This document shows positions 1 to 10,309 of a stretch of DNA of 64,000 nucleotides, in pieces. The DNA is taken from positions 186,001 through 250,000 of the forward strand of contig CAWJEG010000013.1 of NCBI GenBank assembly GCA_963841845.1, read 5' to 3'. This DNA comes from CAVVGZ01 sp963841845 (GTDB lineage: Bacteria; Chloroflexota; Anaerolineae; Anaerolineales; Anaerolineaceae). Below the pieces are notes generated by a model. That model was given only the letters and a program-made list of their open reading frames with translations. It was not told the origin of the DNA and searched no databases. A program made the translations under genes and the position numbers. Each line of letters begins with the position of its first letter. Position 1 is the first letter of the stretch.

Positions 1-530
1 TTGACCCTGTGCTTCGAGATGCTGTCAAAAATGAAGCAGGCCGTAATATACGCCAGTCTGCAACAGTAGCCGGACATCTGGTCAATTCTGATGGAAGATC
101 CCCATTGACGACATGTTTCCTTGGATTGGACGCAAAACTTGATATTTATCCATTCGATAGTTCTGTATCTATGGGAGACTGGCTGCCGCTTCGTAATTCA
201 AGTGACAATCAAGGGATTATTACAAAAATAACCTTTGGAACACTTCCAAAACTCCGTTTCGATTATGTAGCCAGAACGCCGAAGGATCGTCCAATTGTAT
301 GTGCTGCGGTTGTAATATGGCCTGGGGGAAGAACCCGGGTTGCTCTTGGCGGATTTGGTAAGTCACCGTTAATGGTTTTCGATGGTCCTGACTCCTCCGG
401 AGCAGGTATTGCTGCTTTAGATGCGTATAGTAATGCAGATGATTGTTGGGCTAGCGCAGCTTACCGAATGGATATAGCACAGAAATTGGTCAATCGTTTG
501 CTAATACGGGGATACGAGAACCCCGGATAG
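1..530 (+). CDS. Molybdenum hydroxylase FAD-binding subunit, C-terminal part (5' end cut by window)
   Basis: This is the carboxyl part of a CoxM/XdhB-type FAD subunit, which passes electrons between the [2Fe-2S] clusters and the acceptor in xanthine dehydrogenase-family enzymes. The reading frame is open to the window edge, so the true start lies outside. The segment IRQSATVAGHLV with following S-P-L-T matches the conserved FAD-domain pattern (RN.GT.GGN), and the remainder resembles the CO dehydrogenase flavoprotein C-terminal domain. It ends 9 bases before the FeS-molybdopterin gene at 540, so it is very likely the flavin subunit of that enzyme and part of one operon. The substrate cannot be read from the sequence. 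Confidence 0.8.
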   Translation, partial: DPVLRDAVKNEAGRNIRQSATVAGHLVNSDGRSPLTTCFLGLDAKLDIYPFDSSVSMGDWLPLRNSSDNQGIITKITFGTLPKLRFDYVARTPKDRPIVCAAVVIWPGGRTRVALGGFGKSPLMVFDGPDSSGAGIAALDAYSNADDCWASAAYRMDIAQKLVNRLLIRGYENPG

Positions 531-539
531 GAAATTATT

Positions 540-3500
540 ATGAATATTGTATGTTCCATAAACGAAAATCCTTATAGTTGGGAAATAAATCCATCGGACA
601 CACTATTGAAAGTGCTCAGAAGCCATGGCTTTTTTGGGGCAAAATTTGGGGGGTGCAGGGAAGGGGAATGTGGTGCCTGTACTGTGCTCCTTGACGGAAA
701 ACCAATTAATTCATGCTCCATTCTTGCTGCGCAGGTAGATGGACATTCATTGACTACAATTGAAAGCTTAGGGGAAAATCCGGAGTCAGGCTGGAAAGAA
801 TCCAGGGGTTTATCACCGCTCCAAAAATCTTTTACAGAAATCGGAGCCATACAATGTGGTTATTGTACACCAGCGATGGTGCTTTCAGCCAAGTCATTAT
901 TGGATAGAAATCCCCAACCCGAGGAGCCAGAAATTCGGGATGCATTGTCTGGGATTCTTTGCCGCTGCACCGGATACCTGAAGCCAGTACAAGCCATTCA
1001 GCGGATGTCTGGCAGAGATTCTAAGACAAATGATAATGAGGAATTTCCAGTTTTTGATGGCGACACGAACCCGAATGAAAAATTGTATCCGGGAGATAAT
1101 TTCATAAGTTCTGGACGTACCGCTCTTGAAACAAAAATTCAACCCATTATTAAAATAAGTCCTTCTACACAAAAAACATTGAAGCAAATCGGCAAGTCTG
1201 AAATTAAAGTAGATGCCAGTAAATTGGTACAGGGTAAAGCGGCTTTTACAGATGATTTCGAAATCCGGGGAATGCTTTACGCCAAGGTTCTTCGGAGTCC
1301 CCACCCTCATGCACGAATAATAGGCGATCGACGCAACCGAGGCATTAAAAATACCTGGCGTAGTATGTGTTTTAACCTGGAAGGATTTACCAAGGGTAGC
1401 TTATTCGACTGCTGGACAATCAGATCCAATACCAGGTCCACTGGATACATTCTCATTGGATAATAAAGTGCGCTTTGTGGGCGACAGGGTAGCCTTCGTA
1501 GCCGGCGAGAGCGAAGATATCGCAGAACAAGCGGTCAATTTAATACGGGTGGAATATGAAATTTTGCCTTCCATTCTTGACCCTTCAAAATCATCCACAC
1601 CCGGGTCCGTAGTCATCCATGATGAGCCAGAATATGTCAATTTTGATGCCTCCGAACCAAATAACAATGTCGCCGGAAAAATTCGCATTGATATCGGTAA
1701 TGTTGAAAAAGGATTTCAGGAAGCGGATAAAATTTTCGAATCACAGTATGAGGTGCAGAAGGTGCAGCAAGCACATATCGAACCGCATGTTGTAATTACA
1801 TATTGGGATGAAGATGGTCGTTTAGTTATCCGTACCAGCACCCAGGTTCCCTTTCATGTGAGAAGGATATTAGCCCCAGTGCTGCATCTCCCCATCAGGC
1901 GAATACGGGTGATTAAACCGCGTATCGGAGGAGGTTTTGGCGGAAAACAGGAAGTGTTAATTGAAGATGTTGCTGCCCATTTAACGATAGCAACCGGCCA
2001 TCCTGTTCGTTTTGAATATTCAAGGGAGGAAGAGTTTATTGCTGCCCGATCCCGGCATCCCATGAAGATCAGGCTGAAGACCGGAGTAAAATTGGATGGT
2101 ACCATCACAGCCAATGAAATGCAGTGCCTTAGTGATACCGGTGCATACGGCTGTCATGCTTTAACGGTCGCTGGAAATACCGGGCATAAGTCTATGGCTC
2201 TTTATGTTGGGGATGGAAATTACAGAGAAAAACCAAATATCCGCTTTTATTCAGATATTGTATACACCAATTTACCCCCTTCGGGTGCATTCCGGGGATA
2301 TGGAGTTCCTCAGGGATACTGGCCTGTGGAGAGGCATATGGAAAAAATTTCCCGTGCTTTGAAACTTGATCCCATTGAATTTAGACTAAAAAACGCGATC
2401 CGCTCGGGGGAAGTCCATCCTTTCAGCACATCCTGGAGTGAAGGGAGGGAACCCAAACCTGAAGTAATACGAACTGTCGGATTAGAACAATGCATCATGC
2501 AAGGTAAGGCGGCGATTGATTGGGACAAAAAATTTCATTCAAAAGAATGGCATCGTATTGAGGGAAAACCATATCTTCGACGAGGTATTGGGATAGCAAC
2601 GGTTATGCAAGGCACAGCGATTCCTTATCTTGACATGGGTGGGGCCAGTATAAAAATGAACGACGATGGTTCTTTTAATCTATTGGTTGGTGCTACTGAT
2701 CTGGGTACTGGATCGGATACAGTCCTTGCTCAAATGGCTGCAGAAGTACTTGGTACCAGTGTGAATGATATTATTGTGTATTCATCTGATACAGACTTTA
2801 CCCCCTTTGATAAAGGTGCTTATGCATCCAGCACTTCCTATGTATCTGGCACTGCAGTGATTAAAGCAGCCGAATTAATCGCAGAAAAAATTAGCGTTCG
2901 GGCCTCGAAATTAATCAATAAGGGAAAAGGTAAGGAAGAATTTACCCCTGAGGATATTTTTCTGGAAGATGGCAGAGCATTCTCCCCGGATGGTTCCTAT
3001 GTTACCCTCGCCCAGGTTGGACATGATTCACTTCATCACGAAGACCAGGAGCAAATTATGGCGGTGGCTTCTTATGTTTCCCCTGTTTCACCCCCGCCTT
3101 TTGCGGCTCAATTTGCTGAGGTAATTGTCGATATAGAAACCGGCATGGTTAGGGTTGAAAAATTGTTAATGGCTGTAGATTCTGGGATAATAATAAATCC
3201 TGCAGCCGCATCTGGCCAGATAGAGGGTGGTATGGCTCAAGCCCTGGGGTATGCTCTTTGCGAGGAGATGCGATACGATGCGCAGGGAAAGGCAAGAGAA
3301 ACCGATTTGATTGATTATCATATTTTCCATGCCGATGAAATGCCCGAATTAGAGGTTATGTTTGTTGAAACCTTCGAACCTTCCCACCCCTTCGGGATCA
3401 AATCGGTTGCGGAAATCCCCATGGATGGGGTTGCCCCTGCAGTTGGAAATGCCGTATTGGATGCATGTGGAATTCAAATGGATTCATTGCCAATTACTCC

Positions 3501-3546
3501 AGAGAAAATTTGGCATGAATTGCAGATAAATCTTCAGCCATCTTAA
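540..3546 (+). CDS. Fused [2Fe-2S]-molybdopterin subunit of a xanthine dehydrogenase-family hydroxylase (single frameshift)
   Basis: The N-terminal ~160 residues are a CoxS-like domain with both cluster motifs: C39, C44, C47, C59 (plant-type ferredoxin fold) and C106, C109, C141, C143 (helical fold). After a linker of ~55 residues comes the large Mo-cofactor subunit (MPT domains 1 and 2), with GGGFGGK near 1927 and the catalytic glutamate context KSVAE near 3410. The reading frame shifts once: frame from 540 runs through HARII, then family-like residues (IDATEALKIPGV) continue in the next frame. Removing one G from the GG at 1323-1324 restores one open frame of about 1,000 codons, with no stop between 1324 and 3546. 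Small-large fusions are known in this family. Whether the enzyme is functional depends on whether the frameshift is real. It most likely pairs with the upstream FAD subunit. Confidence 0.8.
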
Positions 3547-3559
3547 AAAAGGCGTTCCC

Positions 3560-4357
3560 ATGGAATCCAATAAGAGATCACGCAGCATCTATCAAGAAGT
3601 GGCAAACCTTGAGCGAAACCACATAACTTGTGCTTTCTGTATCATTGTCCATAACCGCGGCTCAACTCCCCGTAAGCAGGGTAGTAAGATGATTGTCTAT
3701 CCGGATGGAAATTTTACCGGCACGGTTGGGGGCGGGGAGTTAGAACAACGTGTTCTAACAGAAGCAATCGAGGCAATTCGGACAGGAAAACCAAGATTCT
3801 TGCATTACAGTATGGTTGATCCTGAAAGAGGTGATCCTGGTGTCTGTGGAGGGGAATTAGAAGTGTATATTGAGCCTATTGTTCCAGAAAATACCGTACT
3901 CGTAATTGGCGGCGGACACGTGGGCAAGGCTGTTGCCCATCTTGCCTCCTGGTTGGGAAATCGTGTTATTGTTTCGGATGATCGTGTTGAACTATGCAAT
4001 TCCGAGATTCATCCTGATGCAGATGAATTCTTACCGGTCCCGATTTCAGAAATTCTTGACCATTTAAAAATAGACGATAATTTTTATCTCGTGCTAACCA
4101 CGAGAAGTTTGGATATTGATGTGCAGGGTTTACCGGGACTTCTCAGCACAAATGCTGCCTATATTGGTGTCATTGGATCACGAAGACGCTGGGAGCAAAC
4201 AAAAAACACATTATTAGAAAATGGAATTTCGGTGGAAGTGATTCAAAAGGTACGTTCTCCTATGGGCGTTGACATCAAAGCGGAAACACCGGAGGAGATA
4301 GCCATCAGCATCATGGCTGAAATAATCACCGTTCAAAAAAGCAAATCCGGAAATTAA
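3560..4357 (+). CDS. xdhC: XdhC/CoxI-family molybdenum cofactor insertion protein
   Basis: 265 residues with the two-part XdhC layout. The N-terminal XdhC_CoxI domain contains the GGGELEQ motif and a CGGELEVYIEP segment; the C-terminal Rossmann domain begins at VLVIGGGHVGKAV (about residue 114) and ends with the IGSRRRWEQT signature. XdhC proteins bind the molybdenum cofactor, support its sulfuration, and hand it to the apo-hydroxylase in the cytoplasm. The gene starts 13 bases after the FeS-Mo gene, preceded by an AAAAAAGG ribosome-binding stretch. It sits between two hydroxylase gene sets and could serve both. Confidence 0.88.
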   Translation: MESNKRSRSIYQEVANLERNHITCAFCIIVHNRGSTPRKQGSKMIVYPDGNFTGTVGGGELEQRVLTEAIEAIRTGKPRFLHYSMVDPERGDPGVCGGELEVYIEPIVPENTVLVIGGGHVGKAVAHLASWLGNRVIVSDDRVELCNSEIHPDADEFLPVPISEILDHLKIDDNFYLVLTTRSLDIDVQGLPGLLSTNAAYIGVIGSRRRWEQTKNTLLENGISVEVIQKVRSPMGVDIKAETPEEIAISIMAEIITVQKSKSGN

Positions 4358-4379
4358 TAACCAATCGATGTGAGGGATT

Positions 4380-5780
4380 ATGTGGAATGAGTATCACATA
4401 GTAAATAATGTAGCTGATGCCCTAATGTTGTTAAAACACAACCATGAAAAGGCCAAAATTATTGCCGGAGGGACTGATCTGATACTTGAATTGGAAAGGG
4501 GACTTCATCCAAATCGAGATTTGCTGATTGATATCTCCAGAATTCCCGGATTAGATAATATATCAAAGGATGATTATGGAGATATTCATATTGGCCCACT
4601 GGTAACTCATAATCAAATAGTTGCCTCAGCGATCATCAGGGAAAATGTACAACCACTTGCAGTGGCATCCTGGCAGGTAGGATCTCCGCAAATCCGAAAC
4701 CGCGGCACGGTTGTGGGAAACCTTGTTACTGCTTCACCGGCTAATGATACGATTACCCCTTTAACCGCCCTTGGGGCATTGTTGGTATTACGCTCTCAAG
4801 ATAGCGAACGAACTGTACCATTAAGTAAATTTTTTACCGGTGTTAGGAAAACAGTCCTCCAGGGGGATGAAATGGTAGTAGATATTATCATCAATCGAAC
4901 ATCCAAGAATTGCATGGGTTCATATTATAAATTTGCACTACGAAATGCCCAGGCAATATCGGTGGTAAATGGATGTGTTTGGATGACTGAGAGCAGTGGA
5001 CAGATTGTAGAAGCCAAAATTACCTTGGGGGCAGTTGCTCCGACAATTATTTTTGCAGATGATGCCCAAAGCTATCTAATTGGGAAAAGTTTATCCAAAA
5101 CAGTTATAGACAAAGCCTCAGATCTTGCGGCATTAGCAGCTTCTCCAATTGATGATATACGGAGCTCTTCCATCTACCGCAGGGATATGGTGCGTGTAGT
5201 AATAAATAGGTGCTTGAATGCCATCATGCATGAAAACTCTCAAATTCCAAAACCAATTGGTGAAATACGGAATGGGGATAAACAATTTATTAATGCCAGG
5301 TTTTTTCATAATAAGGCGGTACCAATTGTCACTGAAATTAATGGGAAGCAATACGAGTTCCAAACAGGCCAAAATAAATCTTTGCTGAGGTTATTACGAG
5401 AGGATGCAGGGCTGATTGGCACCAAAGAAGGGTGTGGAGAAGGTGAGTGCGGAGCATGTACAGTACTGTTGGATGGCAAAGCAGTAATGAGCTGTCTTGT
5501 ACCGGCGCCAATGGCGCATGGGTCGAAAATTACAACAATTGAAGGAGTTTCAACCACTGAATCATTACATCCGGTACAAACGGCATTTATACAAAGCGGG
5601 GCAGTTCAATGCGGCTATTGTACCCCGGGTTTTATCATGTCAGCCGTTGCCTTATTAAATGAGAACCCCTATCCAACCCGGCCTGAGATTATGAATGCAT
5701 TTACCGGAAATTTATGCCGGTGTACTGGATACTATAAAATAATTGAAGCCGTAGAATTGGCAGCAAGTATGATGCATTAG
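4380..5780 (+). CDS. Fused FAD-binding and [2Fe-2S] subunit of a second molybdenum hydroxylase
   Basis: 466 residues with the FAD domain first (about 1-290) and the two-cluster iron-sulfur domain last (about 310-466). FAD motifs are AGGTDL near residue 30 and IRNRGTVVGNLVT near 103. The iron-sulfur part shows GCGEGECGAC and a later Cys for the first cluster, and QCGYCTPG plus LCRCTGY for the second. Most family members carry these domains on separate chains or in the order FeS-FAD; here the flavin domain comes first. The Mo subunit follows at 5892, so these two genes probably form a complete enzyme. The start has a good GAGGGA site 5 bases upstream. The substrate is unknown; purines, aldehydes or N-heterocycles are all possible. 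Confidence 0.87.
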   Translation: MWNEYHIVNNVADALMLLKHNHEKAKIIAGGTDLILELERGLHPNRDLLIDISRIPGLDNISKDDYGDIHIGPLVTHNQIVASAIIRENVQPLAVASWQVGSPQIRNRGTVVGNLVTASPANDTITPLTALGALLVLRSQDSERTVPLSKFFTGVRKTVLQGDEMVVDIIINRTSKNCMGSYYKFALRNAQAISVVNGCVWMTESSGQIVEAKITLGAVAPTIIFADDAQSYLIGKSLSKTVIDKASDLAALAASPIDDIRSSSIYRRDMVRVVINRCLNAIMHENSQIPKPIGEIRNGDKQFINARFFHNKAVPIVTEINGKQYEFQTGQNKSLLRLLREDAGLIGTKEGCGEGECGACTVLLDGKAVMSCLVPAPMAHGSKITTIEGVSTTESLHPVQTAFIQSGAVQCGYCTPGFIMSAVALLNENPYPTRPEIMNAFTGNLCRCTGYYKIIEAVELAASMMH

Positions 5781-5891
5781 TGCAGGAATTTTCCAATGTG
5801 AAGGATTGCTTCTTGCTTGAATATTTCCACTATGATGGAATTCTGAATTTGTTCTACAAGATGAAAAACAAGAATAAATTGGAGGAATGCA

Positions 5892-8120
5892 ATGGGATAT
5901 TTGGGAAAATCAATCCCAAGGTTTGATGCAGTTAGCAAGGTTACCGGAGAGGCGCTGTATCCTGGTGATTTTAATTTTCCCAACCAGGTGTATCTCAAAA
6001 TACTTTTTTCTCCAATTTCGCACGGAATTATAAAAAAAATTGATTTGGTCGAAGCGGAAATAATCCCTGGGGTTTTAGCAATTTTGACAGCCAAGGATGT
6101 TCCGGTCAATGAATACGGTCTTATTAACCGGGATCAACCGGTTCTGTGCGGCCCTGATCCAAGATACCCATTTGCCAACCGGGTGAGATTTATTGGTGAT
6201 CAGATTGCTGTTGTAGTTGCCGAAAGCGATGAAATTGCATCACAGGCCAGGGATAAAATCCTGCTTGAATACGAAGAACTGCCACTTGTACTTGACCCCC
6301 AGGAGGCGATAAAGGATGATTCTGTTATGGTCCATCCAGAAAAGGGGACGAATATATTTTCTCATTTTCAGATACGCCATGGGGATATCGAGATTGGCTT
6401 TAATGAAGCGGATGTAATTGTTGAAGGAGAATATCAAACACCGGTCCAGGAACATGCATATCTCCAACCAGAAGCTGGTGTTAGTTATTTGGATGAAAAT
6501 GGACGGATCACTGTCGTCGTTGCCGGGCAATGGATTCACGAAGACCAGGAACAAATTGCGCATGCATTGGATTTACCGCTCGACCAAATTCGGGTGATCT
6601 ATCCAGCAATCGGGGGAGCCTTCGGGGGACGAGAAGATATGTCTGTTCAGATTGTTCTGGCATTAACAACCTACCGTCTTTCTCAGCTTGGTATTAACCG
6701 TCCTGTAAAAACCGTATGGAGTCGCCAGGAATCAATCATTGGCCATCATAAACGTCATGCGTATTTGATTCGATCAAAATGGGGCGCAAAAAGGGATGGA
6801 AAGCTGACTGCAGTTAAGAATGAAATCATTGCAGATGGAGGTGCTTATATTTATACATCCAACAAGGTCCTTGCAAATGCGACGTTGATGAGTTCTGGTC
6901 CTTATGAAATTCCTAATGCATGGGTAGATTCTACGGCTGTATATACCAACCATATCCCCGGCGGCGCATTCAGGGGGTTCGGGGGACCCCAGGCAGCTTT
7001 TGCTGCAGAGATGCAGATGAATAAATTAGCAGCAGCTTTGCAAATGGATCCGGTGGAATTACGGATGAGAAATCTTCTCAAGGATGGTAGTATCCTGCCA
7101 GTAGGTTCAACCATCCCTGGGGGTGTCTCGATTGTAAAGGTTGTGGAAGCTTGTGCCTTGCGGGCTGGTTGGATTATGACTCAACATGGATGGGTATATC
7201 AAAAAAGAAATGAAGGTGAGGAAAGATTACCGGGGTTGAAGAGGGGAATTGGTTTTGCCTGTGGATATAAAAATGTGGGGTTTTCATTTGGTGCCCCTGA
7301 AAAATGCCATGCTACTATTGAGTTATATGGTACTGATAAGATTAATAAGGTAATACTCCGCCATGCTGGTGCTGATGTTGGTCAGGGGGCTCATTCAGCT
7401 TTCTTACAGATTGCAGCGGATGCTCTTGAAGTTCCTATAGAAATTATTGAGCTAGATATATCCGATACAGCTACAAGTCTGGATTCAGGAAGTGCATCAG
7501 CCTCCAGGATGACATTTATGGCAGGAAATTCCATTATCGGAGCATCCAGGGAAGCATTATCAAAATGGAGAGATGAAGAACGGCCTGCAATCGCTACATA
7601 CCGCTACGTGCCTCCAAAAACAACTCCAATGGATCCCGTGACAGGAAGCTCGGATCCAAATTTTTCCTATGGATATGTTGCTGAAGCTGTAGAGTTGGAG
7701 GTTGATCTTGAAACAGGAAAGGTAAATATATTAAAAATTATTTGTTCAGATGATGTTGGTAAGGCAATAAATCCTCAACAAGTGGAGGGTCAAATCGAAG
7801 GTGCAATTGTTCAAGCTGCTGGATATTCGCTGCTTGAAAATTTCCTTCAAAAAGATGGCGCTGTACTTACCGATCAATTATCAACCTATTTAATTCCTAC
7901 AATTTTGGATATCCCGGCAAAGATCGAATCAATCATTATCGAAACACCTGATCCGAATGGCCCCTATGGTGGACGAGGAATGGCTGAAATGCCATTTATA
8001 CCATTGGCACCTGCTATTGGAGCGGCTTTGCATGAGGCTACCGGAAAATGGTTTGACAAATTTCCATATACTTCAGAGAGTGTATTTCAAGGTATTTATC
8101 GTCGGGGTACGCAGGAATGA
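5892..8120 (+). CDS. Molybdopterin-binding large subunit of xanthine dehydrogenase-family hydroxylase
   Basis: 742 residues of the XdhA/CoxL family. Visible motifs are GGAFGGRED near residue 236 (Mo-cofactor contact), PGGAFRGFGGPQ near 355 (substrate channel loop), GADVGQG near 493, and GRGMAE near 695 holding the catalytic glutamate that activates the Mo-bound water. It lacks an iron-sulfur domain of its own and so needs the FAD-FeS fusion encoded just upstream. An AGGAGG-like site (TTGGAGGAATGCA) precedes the ATG. Its stop overlaps the start of the YqeB-type gene by four bases (ATGA), implying translational coupling and suggesting this is the client of the selenium-type maturation genes. 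Confidence 0.88.
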   Translation: MGYLGKSIPRFDAVSKVTGEALYPGDFNFPNQVYLKILFSPISHGIIKKIDLVEAEIIPGVLAILTAKDVPVNEYGLINRDQPVLCGPDPRYPFANRVRFIGDQIAVVVAESDEIASQARDKILLEYEELPLVLDPQEAIKDDSVMVHPEKGTNIFSHFQIRHGDIEIGFNEADVIVEGEYQTPVQEHAYLQPEAGVSYLDENGRITVVVAGQWIHEDQEQIAHALDLPLDQIRVIYPAIGGAFGGREDMSVQIVLALTTYRLSQLGINRPVKTVWSRQESIIGHHKRHAYLIRSKWGAKRDGKLTAVKNEIIADGGAYIYTSNKVLANATLMSSGPYEIPNAWVDSTAVYTNHIPGGAFRGFGGPQAAFAAEMQMNKLAAALQMDPVELRMRNLLKDGSILPVGSTIPGGVSIVKVVEACALRAGWIMTQHGWVYQKRNEGEERLPGLKRGIGFACGYKNVGFSFGAPEKCHATIELYGTDKINKVILRHAGADVGQGAHSAFLQIAADALEVPIEIIELDISDTATSLDSGSASASRMTFMAGNSIIGASREALSKWRDEERPAIATYRYVPPKTTPMDPVTGSSDPNFSYGYVAEAVELEVDLETGKVNILKIICSDDVGKAINPQQVEGQIEGAIVQAAGYSLLENFLQKDGAVLTDQLSTYLIPTILDIPAKIESIIIETPDPNGPYGGRGMAEMPFIPLAPAIGAALHEATGKWFDKFPYTSESVFQGIYRRGTQE

Positions 8121-8917
8121 ATCAAAAAGTGCTGATCCGCGGAGGGGGTGACCTTGCAAGCGGTGTGGCTCTCCGGCTTTTTAAGACAGGAATGGCTGTT
8201 TATATTGCTGAACTTCCACAACCGTTGGTTGTCCGGAGAGCTGTATCATTTGCAGAAGCAGTATATGAAGAAACCTGGGAAGTGGAAGGGGTCAGCGCAG
8301 TTCATGCAAGGGATGTGCCGGAAGCAGATTGCTTAGTAAAAAATGGGTTTATACCGGTTCTTGTTGACCCGAATATCGAGTTTATTCATGAGATCAATCC
8401 TGATGTATTAGTAGATGCGAGAATGTTAAAGCTGCCGGTTGATTACAACTTAAATCTAGTTGGTTTGATCATCGGATTAGGTCCAGGGTTCCAGGTGGGG
8501 AAAAATTGCCATGCTTTTGTTGAGACTAAACGCGGACATTTTTTGGGACGGGTTTTTTGGGAGTGGGGAAGCGGAAAAAAACACGGTATCCCCGGCACTG
8601 TATTGGGTATCCAGGAGCAAAGGGTATTACGATCCCCTGGAGATGGTGTTTTTAATTCTTTTGTGAGTATCTGTGATGTGATTAATAGAGGCAAACCAAT
8701 CGGGCAGGTAGGTAATATGGTCATTGAGGCTCCATTTTCCGGATTGATTCGAGGGTTAATCCATGACGGATTGAGCGTAAAGAAGAACATGAAAATTGGG
8801 GATATAGATCCCCGCACTGACTGGAAATACTGTAATTACATCTCGGAAAAAGCCCTTGCAATAGGAGGTGGTGTGCTTGAAGCGATCCTGACAAATGCGT
8901 TTACTACCAAAGAATGA
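8117..8917 (+). CDS. yqeB: YqeB-type protein of the selenium-dependent molybdenum hydroxylase system
   Basis: 266 residues matching the EF2563/YqeB family: it opens with VLIRGGGDLASGVALRL, has the VDARMLK segment mid-way and the typical C-terminal half with GKNCHAFVET, RSPGDGVF and AIGGGVLEA. Family members occur with hydroxylases that carry a labile selenium at the Mo centre and are needed for their maturation; the exact chemistry is not settled. Start and stop overlap the neighbouring genes by four bases on each side (ATGA), a tight operon. Its presence suggests, but does not prove, that at least one hydroxylase here is a selenium-type enzyme. Confidence 0.85.
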   Translation: MNQKVLIRGGGDLASGVALRLFKTGMAVYIAELPQPLVVRRAVSFAEAVYEETWEVEGVSAVHARDVPEADCLVKNGFIPVLVDPNIEFIHEINPDVLVDARMLKLPVDYNLNLVGLIIGLGPGFQVGKNCHAFVETKRGHFLGRVFWEWGSGKKHGIPGTVLGIQEQRVLRSPGDGVFNSFVSICDVINRGKPIGQVGNMVIEAPFSGLIRGLIHDGLSVKKNMKIGDIDPRTDWKYCNYISEKALAIGGGVLEAILTNAFTTKE

Positions 8918-10272
8918 AATTAATCCAGGCTTTGCGTTCCGGGATGGAACCCTGCATCGCATTTGTTGGGGCGGGGGGAAAATCTTCTGCAATGTTCTTG
9001 CTTGCGAAGGAATATTCCTCTCCGGTGATCCTCTCTGCAAGTACACATTTATCTTCCGAGCAGGTCCAACATTTTTCACCACATTATATTATTGAGAGTC
9101 CGGATCAGCTAAAAAAAATTCTTTCCAGGCCAATAAATGTTACAACCTTATTTACCGGGGTTCCTACAGAGGATAAACGTATCCATGGTTTGAGTTTCCA
9201 ACTGCTTGAAATCATTTATCACTTTGCCAAAAATAATCATCTGCCTTTCATTATCGAGGCAGACGGTTCAAAGAAATTTCCATTAAAAGCTCCTGCTGAT
9301 CATGAACCTGCAGTACCCCCTTGGGTAGATCTGGTGGTTGTCATGGTTGGAATGGCGTCGATTGGGAAACCAATTGATCCAAATCATGTACACCGCCCTG
9401 AAATATTGAACCTGATTACGGCAACAAAACCGGGTGATCTGGTTGATGTCCCTATTCTTGAAAAATTATTGAAAGATCCGCGCGGTGGATTAAAAAGTAT
9501 CCCTGAAAGTGCTGACCGAAAATTGCTGTTAACCCAGGTATCAAACCAAAAGAGAAAAATCGCTGCAATTCAGCTTGCTCAGAGGCTTGAAGGCGTATAT
9601 TCTTCCATTTTGATTGGTGATTTACCACATTGGGAGCAATATCTAGAGGAGCATGCAGATGCTCATCCGATTATTGAGAGGCGGGAGCAGATCGGTGGAC
9701 TTATTCTGGCAGCCGGTAAAGGTCAAAGATTTGGCGGCCCAAAAATTTTATTGGATTGGGGAGGTATCCCCGTAATCAGGAGGATTGCTTTAACTGCAAT
9801 CCTATCTGGTTTATCTCCTGTAGTTCTTGTATTGGGGGCTTATACAAATGAGGTATATCCTTATGTGCAGGATCTTCCATTGATTGTTATAGAAAATTCA
9901 GAATGGCAAAATGGTCAATCAACATCGTTCATTAAAGGTATTAATGTGTTATCCGGAAGGGTGGGGGGTGTTGTTACCCTTTTAGCCGACCAACCACATA
10001 TCCCAGCTGATATCATTAAAAAAATTATCAGAACACACCAGACGCAATCTTATCCAATAATCATTCCCACCGTTAAAGGTCGCAGAGCCAATCCAGTTTT
10101 GTTTGATAGGATCACATTTCCGGAAATCAATAAAATTAGTGGGGATGTTGGGGGACGCGTATTATTCTCTCAATTTAACGTTTTTGAGCTGCCACTTCAG
10201 GATGAGGGGTTAATTCTGGATATCGATACTCCTGAAGATTATCAAAGGTTAAAGAATGCTTATCTTGCCTGA
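8914..10272 (+). CDS. YqeC-MocA fusion: selenium-type hydroxylase accessory protein plus Mo-cofactor nucleotidyltransferase
   Basis: 452 residues in two domains. Residues 1 to ~245 match YqeC, an accessory protein of selenium-dependent Mo hydroxylases, with a P-loop-like VGAGGKSS near residue 19 and IIEADGSKK near 112. Residues ~260-452 are a MobA/MocA-type NTP transferase, starting LILAAGKGQRFGGPK (nucleotide-binding loop) and including LLADQP, the acidic metal site typical of molybdenum cofactor cytidylyltransferases (MocA makes the MCD form used by xanthine dehydrogenases). Joining them in one chain couples cofactor dressing and selenium-type maturation. It overlaps the YqeB gene by four bases and is the last gene of the operon. 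Confidence 0.85.
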   Translation: MKLIQALRSGMEPCIAFVGAGGKSSAMFLLAKEYSSPVILSASTHLSSEQVQHFSPHYIIESPDQLKKILSRPINVTTLFTGVPTEDKRIHGLSFQLLEIIYHFAKNNHLPFIIEADGSKKFPLKAPADHEPAVPPWVDLVVVMVGMASIGKPIDPNHVHRPEILNLITATKPGDLVDVPILEKLLKDPRGGLKSIPESADRKLLLTQVSNQKRKIAAIQLAQRLEGVYSSILIGDLPHWEQYLEEHADAHPIIERREQIGGLILAAGKGQRFGGPKILLDWGGIPVIRRIALTAILSGLSPVVLVLGAYTNEVYPYVQDLPLIVIENSEWQNGQSTSFIKGINVLSGRVGGVVTLLADQPHIPADIIKKIIRTHQTQSYPIIIPTVKGRRANPVLFDRITFPEINKISGDVGGRVLFSQFNVFELPLQDEGLILDIDTPEDYQRLKNAYLA

Positions 10273-10309
10273 TAATGGAATTAATTTCTTCTCAGGATTT
10301 CCGATTCTC

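Noticed and set aside
3020..3060. A HEDQEQI-like peptide occurs in both Mo subunits (3020-3060 and 6535-6560), suggesting recent gene conversion.
   Set aside because: The match is short, at different places in the two proteins, and the flanking sequence is not alike.
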